From Xiheimicrobium sp052034585 (GTDB lineage: Bacteria; Myxococcota; Myxococcia; Myxococcales; Myxococcaceae): 64,000 nucleotides of DNA. Both the position numbers and the translations under genes were made by a program. The stretch is from the NCBI GenBank assembly GCA_052034585.1, contig JBPOIJ010000024.1, positions 23,858 through 87,857 on the forward strand, read 5' to 3'. The notes beneath the pieces are model-generated. The model was not told the origin of the DNA. It ran no database searches and worked only from the letters and a program-made list of their open reading frames with translations. This document shows positions 42,448 through 51,511 of this stretch, one piece after another (within the stretch, counting starts at the first letter, position 1; every line of letters starts with the position of its first letter).

Positions 42448-42813
42448 ATGAAGCAGAAGACGCGGAAGGCCAACACGATCGATTTCATCGAGTTCCCTTC
42501 GAAGAGCGCAAAGAGCGTCGCGAAGGCGAAGGCGTTCTATGGCTCGCTGTTCGGGTGGTCGTTCACGGACTGGGGCGACGACTTCGTCGACACCAGCAGC
42601 AGCGGCGTGAGCGCCGGGTTCAACGCCGATCGCTCGCATCGCCCGGCCGCGCCGCTCGCCGTCATCTACGTCGACGAGCTCGAGCAGACGCACGCCAAGG
42701 TGGTCGCGGCGAAGGGGCGCATCACCAAGCCGATCTTCTCCTTCCCCGGCGGGCGGCGGTTTCACTTCACCGATCCGAACGGCAACGAGCTCGCGGTCTG
42801 GTCGGATCGTTGA
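42448..42813 (+). CDS. VOC/glyoxalase-fold protein
   Basis: This is a 121-residue protein with the paired beta-alpha-beta-beta-beta pattern of the VOC fold. IDFIEFPSK begins the first module, followed by KAFYGSLFGWSFTDWGDD and VIYVDELEQTHAKVVAAKG, and the C-terminus has FHFTDPNGNELAVWSD, the classical glyoxalase-like end. Metal ligands at the usual places are not fully clear, so it may be a binding protein instead of an enzyme. It is 19 bp downstream of the TusA-like gene. Confidence 0.8.
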   Translation: MKQKTRKANTIDFIEFPSKSAKSVAKAKAFYGSLFGWSFTDWGDDFVDTSSSGVSAGFNADRSHRPAAPLAVIYVDELEQTHAKVVAAKGRITKPIFSFPGGRRFHFTDPNGNELAVWSDR

Positions 42814-42880
42814 GTAGGAGCGACACCTTCATCGAGCCGGAGTGGCCACGGACCCAACCCACGGGTCAGACCCGGGCGAG

Positions 42881-42908
42881 TTGGCGTCTCCCTCTCGTGC
42901 GCTAGGCT
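42881..42908 (+). promoter_or_regulatory. Probable sigma-70-type promoter for the PilZ gene
   Basis: TTGGCG (42881-42886) and TAGGCT (42903-42908), with 16 bp between and the extended -10 GC just before, lie 55 bp upstream of the ATG at 42964. This would give a short leader of about 50 bases. Confidence 0.45.
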
Positions 42909-42963
42909 TGGCGCGACTGCTGCAGCACGGCGGCTTCAGCCGATTTCTGTCTGGAGGCCGCGC

Positions 42964-43926
42964 ATGGGTGACGGGGGTTCGACGAGGGGTTTTGCATTGA
43001 TCACCGATCAGGATGTCGAGCTGGCCCACCGCGAGGCGGAACAGGCACAGGAAGAATCGAATCTGCACGCGGAGCTGACGCGCATTCTCGCCGCGACGAC
43101 GGACTACGAGCGCCGGGTGAAGCAGCTGAAGAACGCGTGGACCGACGCGGAGAAGCTGGGAGCGGCCGACGCGCACCTCTCCCAGCGCGTGCGCAGCCTC
43201 GCCGTTCCTCAGCTCGACGCGGAGACGCCCGCTCAACCGGCGCGCGAGCTGCGGGTCCAGGCGCTCCAGGCGCGGCAGCAGGCGACGCACGAAGTCCGCG
43301 CGCGCATCAGCACCTTCCGGGCGCAGGTGCAGCAGCTCGGGCAGGTGATCGGCGCCGACGAAAAGACGGTGCAGCGGCTCGCCGCCCAAGCCAAGCAGGT
43401 GGCGGCGCAGGCCGAGGCGCGCTCGAAGGTGCCGACCTCGCCCGGTGACGATCCGTTCGGGGCGACGATGGTGGCGAAGGCCCCTCCTGGGCTCCGGCGA
43501 TCGTCGGGCACGCTTCCTCCGACGCCGATTGGGGCGATTCCGGTCGCGAAGCCTGCCGCACCGCCGAGCCCGGGTCAGACGATTCCGAAGCGCCAGTCAC
43601 CGCGGGTGCGCATGCAGGCGCAGGTCGACTTCGAGAGCGACGACAACTTCTTCAACGGCTTCTCGGCGAACATCTCCGATGGCGGCGTCTTCGTGGCGAC
43701 GGTGAACCTGCTGCCCTTGGGAACGAACGTCGACGTGGGCTTCACCCTGCCGACCGGCGAGCGCATCGAGTGCAAGAGCGTGGTGCGGTGGGTGCGCGAG
43801 GTCGACGACAAGCAGCCGGAGATCTTCCCGGGCATGGGCCTGCAGTTCGTCGACCTCGACCCGCGGAGCGCGAAGGCGATCGAGAGCTTCATTCAGCAGC
43901 GCGAGCCGATGTTCTACGTCGAGTGA
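42964..43926 (+). CDS. PilZ-domain protein with long coiled-coil N-terminus
   Basis: This is a 320-residue protein. Residues 18-150 form a charged, Gln/Ala-rich coiled coil. A Pro-rich linker covers about 155-210, and the PilZ domain covers about 213-320. The domain has SPRVRMQAQVDFES and NISDGGVFVATVN (the D/N-x-S-x-x-G part). The RxxxR motif that grips cyclic di-GMP is only partly kept (RVRMQ), so binding is uncertain. PilZ proteins of myxobacteria act in motility and development. The gene stands alone, with a converging TrhA gene behind it. Confidence 0.85.
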   Translation: MGDGGSTRGFALITDQDVELAHREAEQAQEESNLHAELTRILAATTDYERRVKQLKNAWTDAEKLGAADAHLSQRVRSLAVPQLDAETPAQPARELRVQALQARQQATHEVRARISTFRAQVQQLGQVIGADEKTVQRLAAQAKQVAAQAEARSKVPTSPGDDPFGATMVAKAPPGLRRSSGTLPPTPIGAIPVAKPAAPPSPGQTIPKRQSPRVRMQAQVDFESDDNFFNGFSANISDGGVFVATVNLLPLGTNVDVGFTLPTGERIECKSVVRWVREVDDKQPEIFPGMGLQFVDLDPRSAKAIESFIQQREPMFYVE

Positions 43927-43954
43927 CCGTTCCGCGTCGAAGCGAGCGATCGCC

Positions 43955-44626
43955 CTACAGGGTGCGCATGGCCGGGAGCGCGAGCACCACCGCGACGAAG
44001 TGACACACCGCCGCCGCGACGACGAAGGCGTGGAACACCTCGTGGTAGCCGAACACGCGGGGCCATGGGTCGGGCCGCTTGAGCGCGTAGGTGAGGGCCC
44101 CCAAGGAGTAGAGGACGCCGCCCGCGCCCATCAACGCCAGCACCGACGTGCCAGCGATGCGGCCGATGGTCGGGAGATAGAGGAGCGCCAGCCAACCCAT
44201 CGCGAGCGCCAGCACCGCGACGAGCCACTTGGGCGCGTTGATCCAGAAGAGCGCGCGGGCCACCCCGAGCGCCGCGCCCACCCAGGCCACCGTCAGCATC
44301 ACCCGAACCGTCTCCGGCGGCAGGGTCAGCGCGAGCGGCGTGTAGGTGCCGGCGATGAGCACGAAGATGGCTGAGTGGTCGAGCCGCCGCATGCGGGCGC
44401 GGGCGCGAAGCGACCAGGTCGGCCGGTGGTAGAGCGCGCTGGTGCCGAGCAGCATCGCGAGGCTCGCCGCGTAGATGGCGCAGCCCACCCGCGCCGCGGC
44501 GTTCGGCGCCGCCACCACGAGGAGCACGCCAGCCACGAGCGAGACGAAGAAGAAGATCAGGTGAGACACCCCGCGCAGCAGCGGCTTGGTGAGCGGGAGC
44601 GGAGCACTCGTCATCGTCGAACTCAT
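43955..44626 (-). CDS. trhA: TrhA/hemolysin III family membrane protein (PAQR fold)
   Basis: This is a 223-residue protein from the ATG at 44626 (upstream Met codons at 44653 and 44692 are also possible). It has seven hydrophobic helices. The family's zinc-ligand pattern is present: SALYHRP near 65, MRRLDHSAIFVLIAGTYTP near 80-98 and GYHEVFHAFVVAAAV near 197-211. These relatives of adiponectin receptors are membrane hydrolase-like proteins; the E. coli/Bacillus member alters membrane energetics, not haemolysis. The start lies 171 bp from the DegV ATG, divergent. Confidence 0.85.
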   Translation of the reverse strand: MSSTMTSAPLPLTKPLLRGVSHLIFFFVSLVAGVLLVVAAPNAAARVGCAIYAASLAMLLGTSALYHRPTWSLRARARMRRLDHSAIFVLIAGTYTPLALTLPPETVRVMLTVAWVGAALGVARALFWINAPKWLVAVLALAMGWLALLYLPTIGRIAGTSVLALMGAGGVLYSLGALTYALKRPDPWPRVFGYHEVFHAFVVAAAVCHFVAVVLALPAMRTL

Positions 44627-44797
44627 GGCCTCACCGTGCGCATCGCACGTCATGGGGCTGTCACCAAGCGCGAAGGAGGCCGGCGGCCGCATCAGCGGAG
44701 CGACTGGCGGGCATCAACGCTGGCGGAGTCGAGTTCGGCCGCCTCGGCAGGGCCGCTTCGTGTGATCGGTGCCGACGACGCTCGGCTGAAGGCTAGA

Positions 44798-45697
44798 ATG
44801 TGGGGCGTGCGCATCGTCACCAACCCTGGCTCGAACCTCGAGGTGCGGTGGACGGACGAGCTGAACGTCGAGCTTGCTCCGCAGAAGATCGTCGTCGACG
44901 GCGTCCCCCACGACACGCGGAACGTGCTCGAACTCTCGACGGTCGATCGCTGGGTCAAGAACGCCGCGCGGCACCCCTTCGTCCAGGGCACGAGTGAGGC
45001 GGAGTTCATCGAGCTCTTCACTCGCCTGTGCCGTGCCGATCCCGAGGTGCTGGTGGTGATGACCTCCCGGCACCTGATCGGCTCCCACGACGCCGCGGTC
45101 GCCGCTGCCGCGAAGCTCTCCTCGGATCAGGCGCTCGCCGCGAAGATCGAGATCATCGACACCACGGTGACCGATCTGGGCGCGGGGCTGGTGACGCTCG
45201 CCGCGGCGCAGTGGCGTGAGGCGGGGCTCCCGCTTGCGGAGGTGGCGACGTGCTGCCGCGCGATGGTGAAGGAGGGTCGCAACGTCGTGACCGTCGCCAC
45301 CCTCGAGAACCTCATCCGTGGCGGGCGCGCCTCGTTCCTGCAGGGTTGGCTCGCGAACTTCCTCAACGTGCGCCCGATACTCGGCTTCGAGGGAGGCAAG
45401 GCCGTCTCGATCGGGCGAATGCGCGCGAGCAGCGACGTGCCGCGGGTCGTCCTCGATCGGCTGCACGCGTGGATCGAGCCAGGCCGACGAGTGTGGGTCG
45501 GGATCGCGCACGGAGGCGTGGAGGCGCTGGCCGAGAGAACCCTCGCCGCGATCGGCGCGAGCTACGAGGTGGCGTTCTCCACCGTCAGGCCGCTCTCTGC
45601 CAGCATCTACCTGCACGGAGGGCCCGGCTCCCAGGCGATCTTCGTCTACCCAGTCGATCGGCTTCCCCGCCCGTTGGCCAAGCCGGCACAGCGCTGA
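44798..45697 (+). CDS. DegV family fatty-acid-binding protein
   Basis: This is a 299-residue protein. The ATG at 44798 has GAAGG five bases before it; GTG at 44807 is an alternative. Family features: RIVTNPGSNLEV near the start (in place of the more common ITDSxxD), MTSRHLIGSHDAA as the fatty-acid head-group Ser/His loop, EIIDTTVTDLGAGLVTLAA, TLENLIRGGRASFLQGWLANFLNVRPIL and a C-terminal GPGSQAIFVYP. DegV/FakB proteins bind a fatty acid for phosphorylation by FakA; no fakA-like kinase is nearby, so another use is possible. Confidence 0.85.
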   Translation: MWGVRIVTNPGSNLEVRWTDELNVELAPQKIVVDGVPHDTRNVLELSTVDRWVKNAARHPFVQGTSEAEFIELFTRLCRADPEVLVVMTSRHLIGSHDAAVAAAAKLSSDQALAAKIEIIDTTVTDLGAGLVTLAAAQWREAGLPLAEVATCCRAMVKEGRNVVTVATLENLIRGGRASFLQGWLANFLNVRPILGFEGGKAVSIGRMRASSDVPRVVLDRLHAWIEPGRRVWVGIAHGGVEALAERTLAAIGASYEVAFSTVRPLSASIYLHGGPGSQAIFVYPVDRLPRPLAKPAQR

Positions 45698-45703
45698 TCG
45701 GCC

Positions 45704-46612
45704 TCAGGTGAGCTGCAGCACCTTCTCCTCGAGCGACTTGCCGCGCCAGACGCCGAGGAAGAGCACGTTGCGCTGAGCGAGCAGGCCGACGACGCGGGTG
45801 ATGATCTCCTCGGGCTGCACCGCCATGCCGTCGAAGGAGACGACGAGCACCTTGTTCGCCTCGAGCTTCGCGTCGCGCACGCCGGAGACCGACTTCACCT
45901 CGAGCAGCGGCACCTCGCCCTTGGCGATCTGCACCCGGAACTCGGCCATGTCGGCCGTCATCTCGGACATCGAGGCCGCCGAGACGAGCCTGCCCTTGTC
46001 GAGGATCGCGGTGGCGTCGCAGAGTTCCTCGAGCTCCTGGAGGTTGTGGCTCGAGACGACGACGGTGTGCTTGCCCTTGAGCTCGCGAATGAGCTGCCGC
46101 ACCGACGCGGCGATCTTCGGGTCGAGGCCAGCGGTGGGCTCGTCGAGGAAGATGACCGGCGGGCTGCCCATGAGCGCCTGGGCCATCGAGACGCGCTTGG
46201 CCATGCCGTGCGAGAGCTGGTTGGCGAAGAGGCTCCAGGTCTCGGGGAGCTGCACCTTGTCGAGCACCCGCCGGGCTTCCTGCTCGGCGTCGGCGATGCC
46301 CGAGAGTCGTCCGAGATAGGTGAGGAGCGCGCCCACTGGCCACGTCGGTGGGAGGATCGCGTCTTGCGGCAGCACGCCCACCTTGCCCTTGAGCACCCCC
46401 GGCTCGGTGGGATCGAGCCCGAGCACACGGATCGAGCCGTGCGTCGGGAAGAGGTAGCCGCACATCATCGAGAAGGTGGTCGTCTTCCCCGCGCCGTTGG
46501 GGCCGATGAGGCCGTAGCAGTGGCCTTCCTGCACTTCGAAGCTGACGTCGTTCACCGCCCGCTTGGGGCCGAAGTCCTTGGTGAGGCGCTCGAGACGAAT
46601 CGCGGCCGTCAT
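45704..46612 (-). CDS. ABC-2 type exporter, ATP-binding subunit
   Basis: This is a 302-residue ATPase. Walker A is GPNGAGKTTT near 41, the Q-loop follows in GVLPQD, the signature is LSHGMAKRVSMAQ near 148, Walker B is VIFLDEPTAG near 170, and the switch His is in VSSHN. The C-terminal 80 residues form the accessory domain of the CcmA/DrrA-type exporters. It pairs with the permease upstream, which overlaps it by 4 bp (ATGA). Substrate is unknown. It is convergent with degV (6-bp gap). Confidence 0.9.
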   Translation of the reverse strand: MTAAIRLERLTKDFGPKRAVNDVSFEVQEGHCYGLIGPNGAGKTTTFSMMCGYLFPTHGSIRVLGLDPTEPGVLKGKVGVLPQDAILPPTWPVGALLTYLGRLSGIADAEQEARRVLDKVQLPETWSLFANQLSHGMAKRVSMAQALMGSPPVIFLDEPTAGLDPKIAASVRQLIRELKGKHTVVVSSHNLQELEELCDATAILDKGRLVSAASMSEMTADMAEFRVQIAKGEVPLLEVKSVSGVRDAKLEANKVLVVSFDGMAVQPEEIITRVVGLLAQRNVLFLGVWRGKSLEEKVLQLT

Positions 46613-47607
46613 ACGTCTCTCCTCTTCATGACGAGCTGGCTGGCGCCAACGAAGACGAGCGCGAAACCGAGATGCACCAGCGCTGCCACCGCGAACTTGC
46701 CGAGGTTGGGGTGAAGAAGTCCTGCCCCGTAGGTCCAAATCGTCAGGTATCGGGTGTAGGCGAACGGGCTCTCGTCGGTGAAGAGCGCACTCAGCGACTG
46801 CGGATCGACCTCGACACCCGGCAGGCGGTAGCGCCAGTTCACGATCCAGAGGCCGGCCATCGCGAAGAGCAGCATCACGTTCAAGACGAGGCTGAGGCCG
46901 GCCGATCGCGTGAGGCAGCTGCTGAAGAGGGTCAGCCCGATGAAGGTGAGCGAGTAGACGAGGAAGGCGGCGAAGAGCCGGAGCGTCCACAGCGCCATCG
47001 CGCCGTAGCCGAAGTCGCTGTCGGCCACTTTCGCCATGATGCCCAGCAGCAACGCCGAGACGAACAAGAGAACCGCGAACACGGTCACGAGCGACGCGAA
47101 CTTGCCGAGGAGGAGGTTCGAACGTTTGACGCGCACCACGAAGAAGCGAATCGACTTGGGACCTATCTCTCCAGAGACCTGGTCGAAGCCGATCAGGGTG
47201 ACGAAGAGCGGAATGAACGCGACGGTGAGCAGGAACACCACGAGCGCGACGATCGGCAGGGAGACGAGCGAATCGAGCAGCTCGTCGTCGTCGGTTGGGA
47301 CGCCCGGGAGCTTCGAGAGTGTGGCCTTCTTCCCCTGGTCGATCTGCTCCTTCACGACCGAGGCGGACGGGTCGACGCCGCTCGCTCGGGTCTGGTCCTC
47401 GATCGACGAGCTGGCTTGCTTCGCGACGAAGGCGACCACGCCCAAGGTGAGCGCGAGGAACATCAGCACCAGCACGAGCAAGACGACGACTCGGCCCGAG
47501 CGTGCGGCGCGGGTCGTTTCGCCCCTCCAAATCGCTCCGATTTCTTCGAGATCCGTCACGCGCGGCTGCTTAGCGGAACCACCTCCAGAAGCATGCACAA
47601 ACGACAT
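46609..47607 (-). CDS. ABC-2 type exporter, permease subunit
   Basis: This is a 332-residue membrane protein with six main hydrophobic helices. A first helix (RVVVLLVLVLMFLALTLGVVA) is followed by a long periplasmic loop of about 65 residues (ASSSIEDQTRASGVDPSASV and on). The second to sixth helices are in the rest, including GPKSIRFFVVRVKRSNLLLGKFAS, the ABC-2 loop before the third helix, matching NatB/CcmB-like permeases. The first about 30 residues are cytoplasmic and may include a later start (GTG at 47559). With the ATPase it makes a full exporter. Confidence 0.85.
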   Translation of the reverse strand: MSFVHASGGGSAKQPRVTDLEEIGAIWRGETTRAARSGRVVVLLVLVLMFLALTLGVVAFVAKQASSSIEDQTRASGVDPSASVVKEQIDQGKKATLSKLPGVPTDDDELLDSLVSLPIVALVVFLLTVAFIPLFVTLIGFDQVSGEIGPKSIRFFVVRVKRSNLLLGKFASLVTVFAVLLFVSALLLGIMAKVADSDFGYGAMALWTLRLFAAFLVYSLTFIGLTLFSSCLTRSAGLSLVLNVMLLFAMAGLWIVNWRYRLPGVEVDPQSLSALFTDESPFAYTRYLTIWTYGAGLLHPNLGKFAVAALVHLGFALVFVGASQLVMKRRDV

Positions 47608-47664
47608 GCCGAGCAGTCAGGGGCGGCCTTGAATGTCGTGACGGGTTGAGCGAATCCTCCGAGG

Positions 47665-48852
47665 GTGAAGTGGCTCGTGCTGGCCGCCCTCGTCGCAGGG
47701 CGCGCGTTCGCAGACGACGACGACGGCTTTTCCGACCTCGAGGTGCCGAGCCGGGTCGAGGCTCCACCGATCGCCACCGTGACCTCGCTTCCCCCGCAGC
47801 AGGATCTGCTCGGCCGCGCCGTGCTCGAGGACGGGAAGCTGGTCGTCGAGGTGGACCAGGAGCGACGGCGGCTCACCATCGACCCCCGGCTCCAGCGGGA
47901 GCTCACCGAGATCCTCGAGCGGTACGAGACGCCGTACGCCGCGGTGGTGGCGCTCGAGCCGTCGACCGGCCGGGTGCTCGCGATGGCCGAACACAGCCAC
48001 GCCGACCCCACCCTGAGAGGCCTTGCGACCCGCGCGCTCTACCCGGCGGCGAGCATCTTCAAGATCGTCACCGCGGCGGCGCTGCTCGACGTGGGCGTCT
48101 CTCCCGAGGAAGAGCTCTGCTCGTACGGCGGAAAGCGCAAGGTGACGCCGGCCCAGCTCCTCGATTCGGAGAAGGACACCCGCTGCCTCAGCTTCGCTCG
48201 CGCGCTCGCGCTCAGCGCGAACGTGATCTTCGCGAAGTTCACCTCCCGGTACCTCGACGCCGAACGCCTCAAGCTCTTCGCCCGGGCCTTTCGCTTCAAC
48301 TCGCCGCTCCGCTTCCCGGTGCCGACCGACGTCTCCCTCGCCGCGGTTCCGCAAGACACCTTCCAGCTCGCGCTCACTGGCGCGGGCTTTGGCGACGTCT
48401 ACCTCTCTCCCTTGCATGGCGCGGCGATGGCGGCGGTGGCGGCCAACAAGGGCGTGTGGCGGGCGCCGGTGCTCTTCGAGGGCACGTCCTCCGGCGAGGA
48501 GCGCGTCGTCTCCGAGTCCGTCGCGCAGCAGCTGACCGCGATGATGGAGCAGACCGTCACCGACGGGACCGCGCGGAGGATCTTCCACGAGCGCGGCATG
48601 GGCGTTCCCGGAGCGGTGGGAAAGACGGGCTCGCTCGCCGACAAGACGCCGTTTCGCGACTACTCCTGGTTCGTCGGCTTCGCCCCGAAGGACGACCCGA
48701 AGATCGCCGTCGCCGCAGTGATCGTGAACGACCCGAAGTGGCGCATTCGGGCGACCTGGCTCGGTCGTGAAGCGATGCGGCTCTTCCTCGCTCGGCACTT
48801 CAGCGCGAGTGTCCCAACGTTCAGCCCCTCGGTGTCGAACCCAGACCAATGA
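47665..48852 (+). CDS. Compact exported penicillin-binding transpeptidase
   Basis: This is a 395-residue protein starting at GTG 47665 with a signal peptide (KWLVLAALVAGRAFA). The catalytic transpeptidase motifs are in order: SxxK as SIFK near residue 130, SxN as SAN near 184 and KTG in VGKTGSLAD near 320. The usual pedestal/dimerisation domain is missing: the domain begins with RLTIDPRLQRELTEIL, the class A/B PBP transpeptidase entry. It may make or edit peptide cross-links at the outer face of the inner membrane. ATGA overlap with the next gene (48849-48852) suggests coupled translation. It is divergent from the ABC permease (57-bp gap). Confidence 0.88.
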   Translation: MKWLVLAALVAGRAFADDDDGFSDLEVPSRVEAPPIATVTSLPPQQDLLGRAVLEDGKLVVEVDQERRRLTIDPRLQRELTEILERYETPYAAVVALEPSTGRVLAMAEHSHADPTLRGLATRALYPAASIFKIVTAAALLDVGVSPEEELCSYGGKRKVTPAQLLDSEKDTRCLSFARALALSANVIFAKFTSRYLDAERLKLFARAFRFNSPLRFPVPTDVSLAAVPQDTFQLALTGAGFGDVYLSPLHGAAMAAVAANKGVWRAPVLFEGTSSGEERVVSESVAQQLTAMMEQTVTDGTARRIFHERGMGVPGAVGKTGSLADKTPFRDYSWFVGFAPKDDPKIAVAAVIVNDPKWRIRATWLGREAMRLFLARHFSASVPTFSPSVSNPDQ

Positions 48853-51416
48853 CTCGCTCGTCCCTCATCCTCCTCTGCGGACTGCTGGTGGCGTGCCCTG
48901 TTGCTCCGGTGATGGAGCTCGAAGGCCTCGGGACGGTCGACGCTGGAGCCGCCGATGGGGGCAGCACCGATGCGGGGGCTGACGACGCTGGCGTGCCCCT
49001 CGACGCGGGGCTCGAGCCCGACGCCGGCCAGCCGTGTGTCTTGCCGGTGACTCCGGGGCCCGTGCGGTACGGCGCGAGGGTGCTCCACGATCTGCTCCAC
49101 GACGCGGGGGTGGATTCCTGCGTGCGAGTCCTCACGATGGCCGACGTCGGCGCCGCCGCCGTCTTGGGTGCGCAACCGCTCAGCCCGAAGCCGGAGGCCT
49201 TCGCGGTGGTGCTCGACGGAGCCCGCGTCTCGGTCGTCGGTCGCGATGCCCGTGGGGCGATGTATGGCGCGCTCGAGCTCGCCGAGCGGGTACGTGGGGG
49301 AGGACGCGCGGCCTTTCCTCCACCGCAACCGCGGTCGAGCGCGCCGGACGTGCCGGTGCGGGCGGCGAACGTCTTCCTCATCCTCCCCGAGGCGGGCGAA
49401 CCCTGGTACCTGCTCGAGCACGACTACTGGACCCAGCTGTTGGACACGATGGCCTGGTCGCGCCTCAACCTCCTCGACCTCCACGGCATGTACAACCTGG
49501 GCAACACCGGGTTTCCGAACGCGCTGCTCTACTTCACCGGCTCCTCGACGTACCCGATGGTCGGGGCCCCGCCAGACGAGCGAACGCGCAACCAGGCGCT
49601 GCTCCGGTGGCTGGTCGACGCGGCGATGGAGCGCGGCATCGACGTGGGGTTGATGAACTACCGCTCCGATCTGAGCCTCACCGCCGATCGGGCCGACTGG
49701 CCCCTGCCGGACGATGGCGTGAAGACGTACACGCGCGAAGCCGTCGCCGAGCTGGGTCGACAGGTGCCGAACCTCAAGTGGCTCGGCTTCCGCATCGGCG
49801 AGAGCAATCGCCCGACCTCATGGTACGCCGACACCTTCGTCACCGGGCTGCGGCAGGCTTCGAGCACGATTCGGCCGTCGACGCGCAGCTGGGGCTCGTC
49901 GAAGCCGGAGATCCTCTGGCTGGTCGACGCGGGGGCGCCCGATCTGATGGTGCAGGCGAAGTTCAACGGTGAGCAGCTGGCGGCGCCGTACGCCGTCACG
50001 GGGGGCACGATCAGCCACCCGGGCTACGGCCACTACTCCTACGAGACGTACCTCGAGCCGCCGATGCCCTACACCTTCGTCTTCCAGGTGCGCTCGGCGG
50101 GCACCCACCGCATCTTCCGCTATGCCTCGTACCAGCTGACCAAGCGCACGATGCCGACGCTGCTCGCGCGAGGCGTGGCGGGCTTCACCCTCGAGCTGCC
50201 GAACGCGTTCTTGCCGCAGCGCGACTTCTACCACGCGCCCGCCGATCGCTTCTCGGAGTGGACCTTTCGGCGAGACGAGCTGATGTTGCAGTTGTTCGGC
50301 CGGCTCGGGTGGGATGCCCAGACCCCGGAGCAGGTGTTTCGCGACGCGCTCCGCTTTCGGGTCGGCACCGACGAGCTGTGGGCGCCGGTTCAGGCCGCGA
50401 GCGAGATCGTCCCCTGGATCCAGCAGGGAATGACCTGCGGGTGGGATCATCGTGACTACGCGCCCGATCTCGAGCTCGGAGGGTCGATCGGAGACTGGGC
50501 GACGCCGGTGGGAACGCCTCAACCCTTCGCGTGCGTGTACCATGCGCCGTTCGATCGGTTCTCGATCGCCTCGCCCGCCGAGTTCGCCGTCGATCTGGTG
50601 GCCCGACGGCCCACCACCAAGCTGAGCCCGCTCGAGATCGCGGCGCAGGTCACCGACGCGGCCGATCGCGCTCGCCGCGCGGGTACCGTCGTCGTCGATC
50701 AAGTGAACGCCGAAGCCAGAGACGTGGTGCGCGAGTCGCTCGCCCTCGGCAGCCTCGGGGCCGTCTTTGCGCATCGGCTGCGGGCTTCGTCGGCCCTCGC
50801 CGTCTACCAGCGCACGGGAGCCGCCGACTACCTCGCGACCGCCCGCGCCGAGGCGGCCCTGGCGTCGATGGCCTACGGCCGGCTCGTCACCGAGACGGCG
50901 CACATTCAGCCCTTCGAGGAGCACCTGCGGATGAGGCAGCTGGGCCTCGCGACGTTTCACTGGAGGTTCCAGCAGGCGGCCCTCGCGAACGACGTGAGCG
51001 CGATCGACGCAGCGGAAGCAGCGGTGCGGGCGAACCCTCCCGTCTTCACCGGAGTGCTCCCGACCGCGGCGAGCCTGTTCGCGACCCGTCGGCCGGCGGC
51101 GCCGTCGATCCGCTCGGTGGTGGTCGACCCGTCGACACCCGAGGCGCGCGATCGAGCGGTGACGATCGAGTTCGAGCGCGACCTCGATCCCTCCGCGGGG
51201 GTGAGGCTCTTCGCCAAGCGGTTCGCGAACGTCACCGAGTACCAGCCGGTGCCGATGGTGGCGCTCGATGGTGGCACGCGGGCGTTCACGACCTCGGTTC
51301 GGCTCGACGGGCCGGGGGCGCTGTTCGTGTTCGAAGTGACGACCGATGGAGGCGCGTGGCGGCTGCCCGACCTGCTCCAGACGACGCCCTACGTGGTGGT
51401 CCCTTCGAGCCCGTAG
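48849..51416 (+). CDS. Large glycosidase-like lipoprotein (GH20/GH67-type barrel)
   Basis: This is an 855-residue protein with lipobox GLLVAC at about residue 16, then a 45-residue Asp-Ala-Gly-rich linker. Residues 65-155 are an alpha/beta domain with ARGAMYGALELAERV, a hallmark of the N-terminal domain in GH20 hexosaminidases and GH67 alpha-glucuronidases. The middle (about 165-560) looks like a TIM barrel: DTMAWSRLNLLDLHGMYN, PNLKWLGFRIGES (possible acid Glu) and HPGYGHYSYETY. The rest is helical and then beta-rich. The substrate may be a hexosamine- or uronate-containing polymer, possibly cell-wall related given the coupled PBP gene. Assignment to one family is not certain. Confidence 0.6.
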   Translation: MTRSSLILLCGLLVACPVAPVMELEGLGTVDAGAADGGSTDAGADDAGVPLDAGLEPDAGQPCVLPVTPGPVRYGARVLHDLLHDAGVDSCVRVLTMADVGAAAVLGAQPLSPKPEAFAVVLDGARVSVVGRDARGAMYGALELAERVRGGGRAAFPPPQPRSSAPDVPVRAANVFLILPEAGEPWYLLEHDYWTQLLDTMAWSRLNLLDLHGMYNLGNTGFPNALLYFTGSSTYPMVGAPPDERTRNQALLRWLVDAAMERGIDVGLMNYRSDLSLTADRADWPLPDDGVKTYTREAVAELGRQVPNLKWLGFRIGESNRPTSWYADTFVTGLRQASSTIRPSTRSWGSSKPEILWLVDAGAPDLMVQAKFNGEQLAAPYAVTGGTISHPGYGHYSYETYLEPPMPYTFVFQVRSAGTHRIFRYASYQLTKRTMPTLLARGVAGFTLELPNAFLPQRDFYHAPADRFSEWTFRRDELMLQLFGRLGWDAQTPEQVFRDALRFRVGTDELWAPVQAASEIVPWIQQGMTCGWDHRDYAPDLELGGSIGDWATPVGTPQPFACVYHAPFDRFSIASPAEFAVDLVARRPTTKLSPLEIAAQVTDAADRARRAGTVVVDQVNAEARDVVRESLALGSLGAVFAHRLRASSALAVYQRTGAADYLATARAEAALASMAYGRLVTETAHIQPFEEHLRMRQLGLATFHWRFQQAALANDVSAIDAAEAAVRANPPVFTGVLPTAASLFATRRPAAPSIRSVVVDPSTPEARDRAVTIEFERDLDPSAGVRLFAKRFANVTEYQPVPMVALDGGTRAFTTSVRLDGPGALFVFEVTTDGGAWRLPDLLQTTPYVVVPSSP

Positions 51417-51476
51417 GCAGCCCACAACGCGGTTGTTGAGGCCCATCAGCCAGCCGAATCGCCGGCCTGCAATCCG

Positions 51477-51503
51477 TTGCGTGAATGGCGCCCTCTTAAT
51501 AAG
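51477..51503 (+). promoter_or_regulatory. Possible promoter upstream of gcvP
   Basis: TTGCGTG at 51477-51483 and CCCTCTTAATAAG at 51491-51503 lie directly in front of the gcvP ATG (51512). The block resembles the one in front of the fabH-like gene. The spacing between boxes is 14-16 bp, shorter than usual. Confidence 0.25.
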
Positions 51504-51511
51504 CGCCCACC

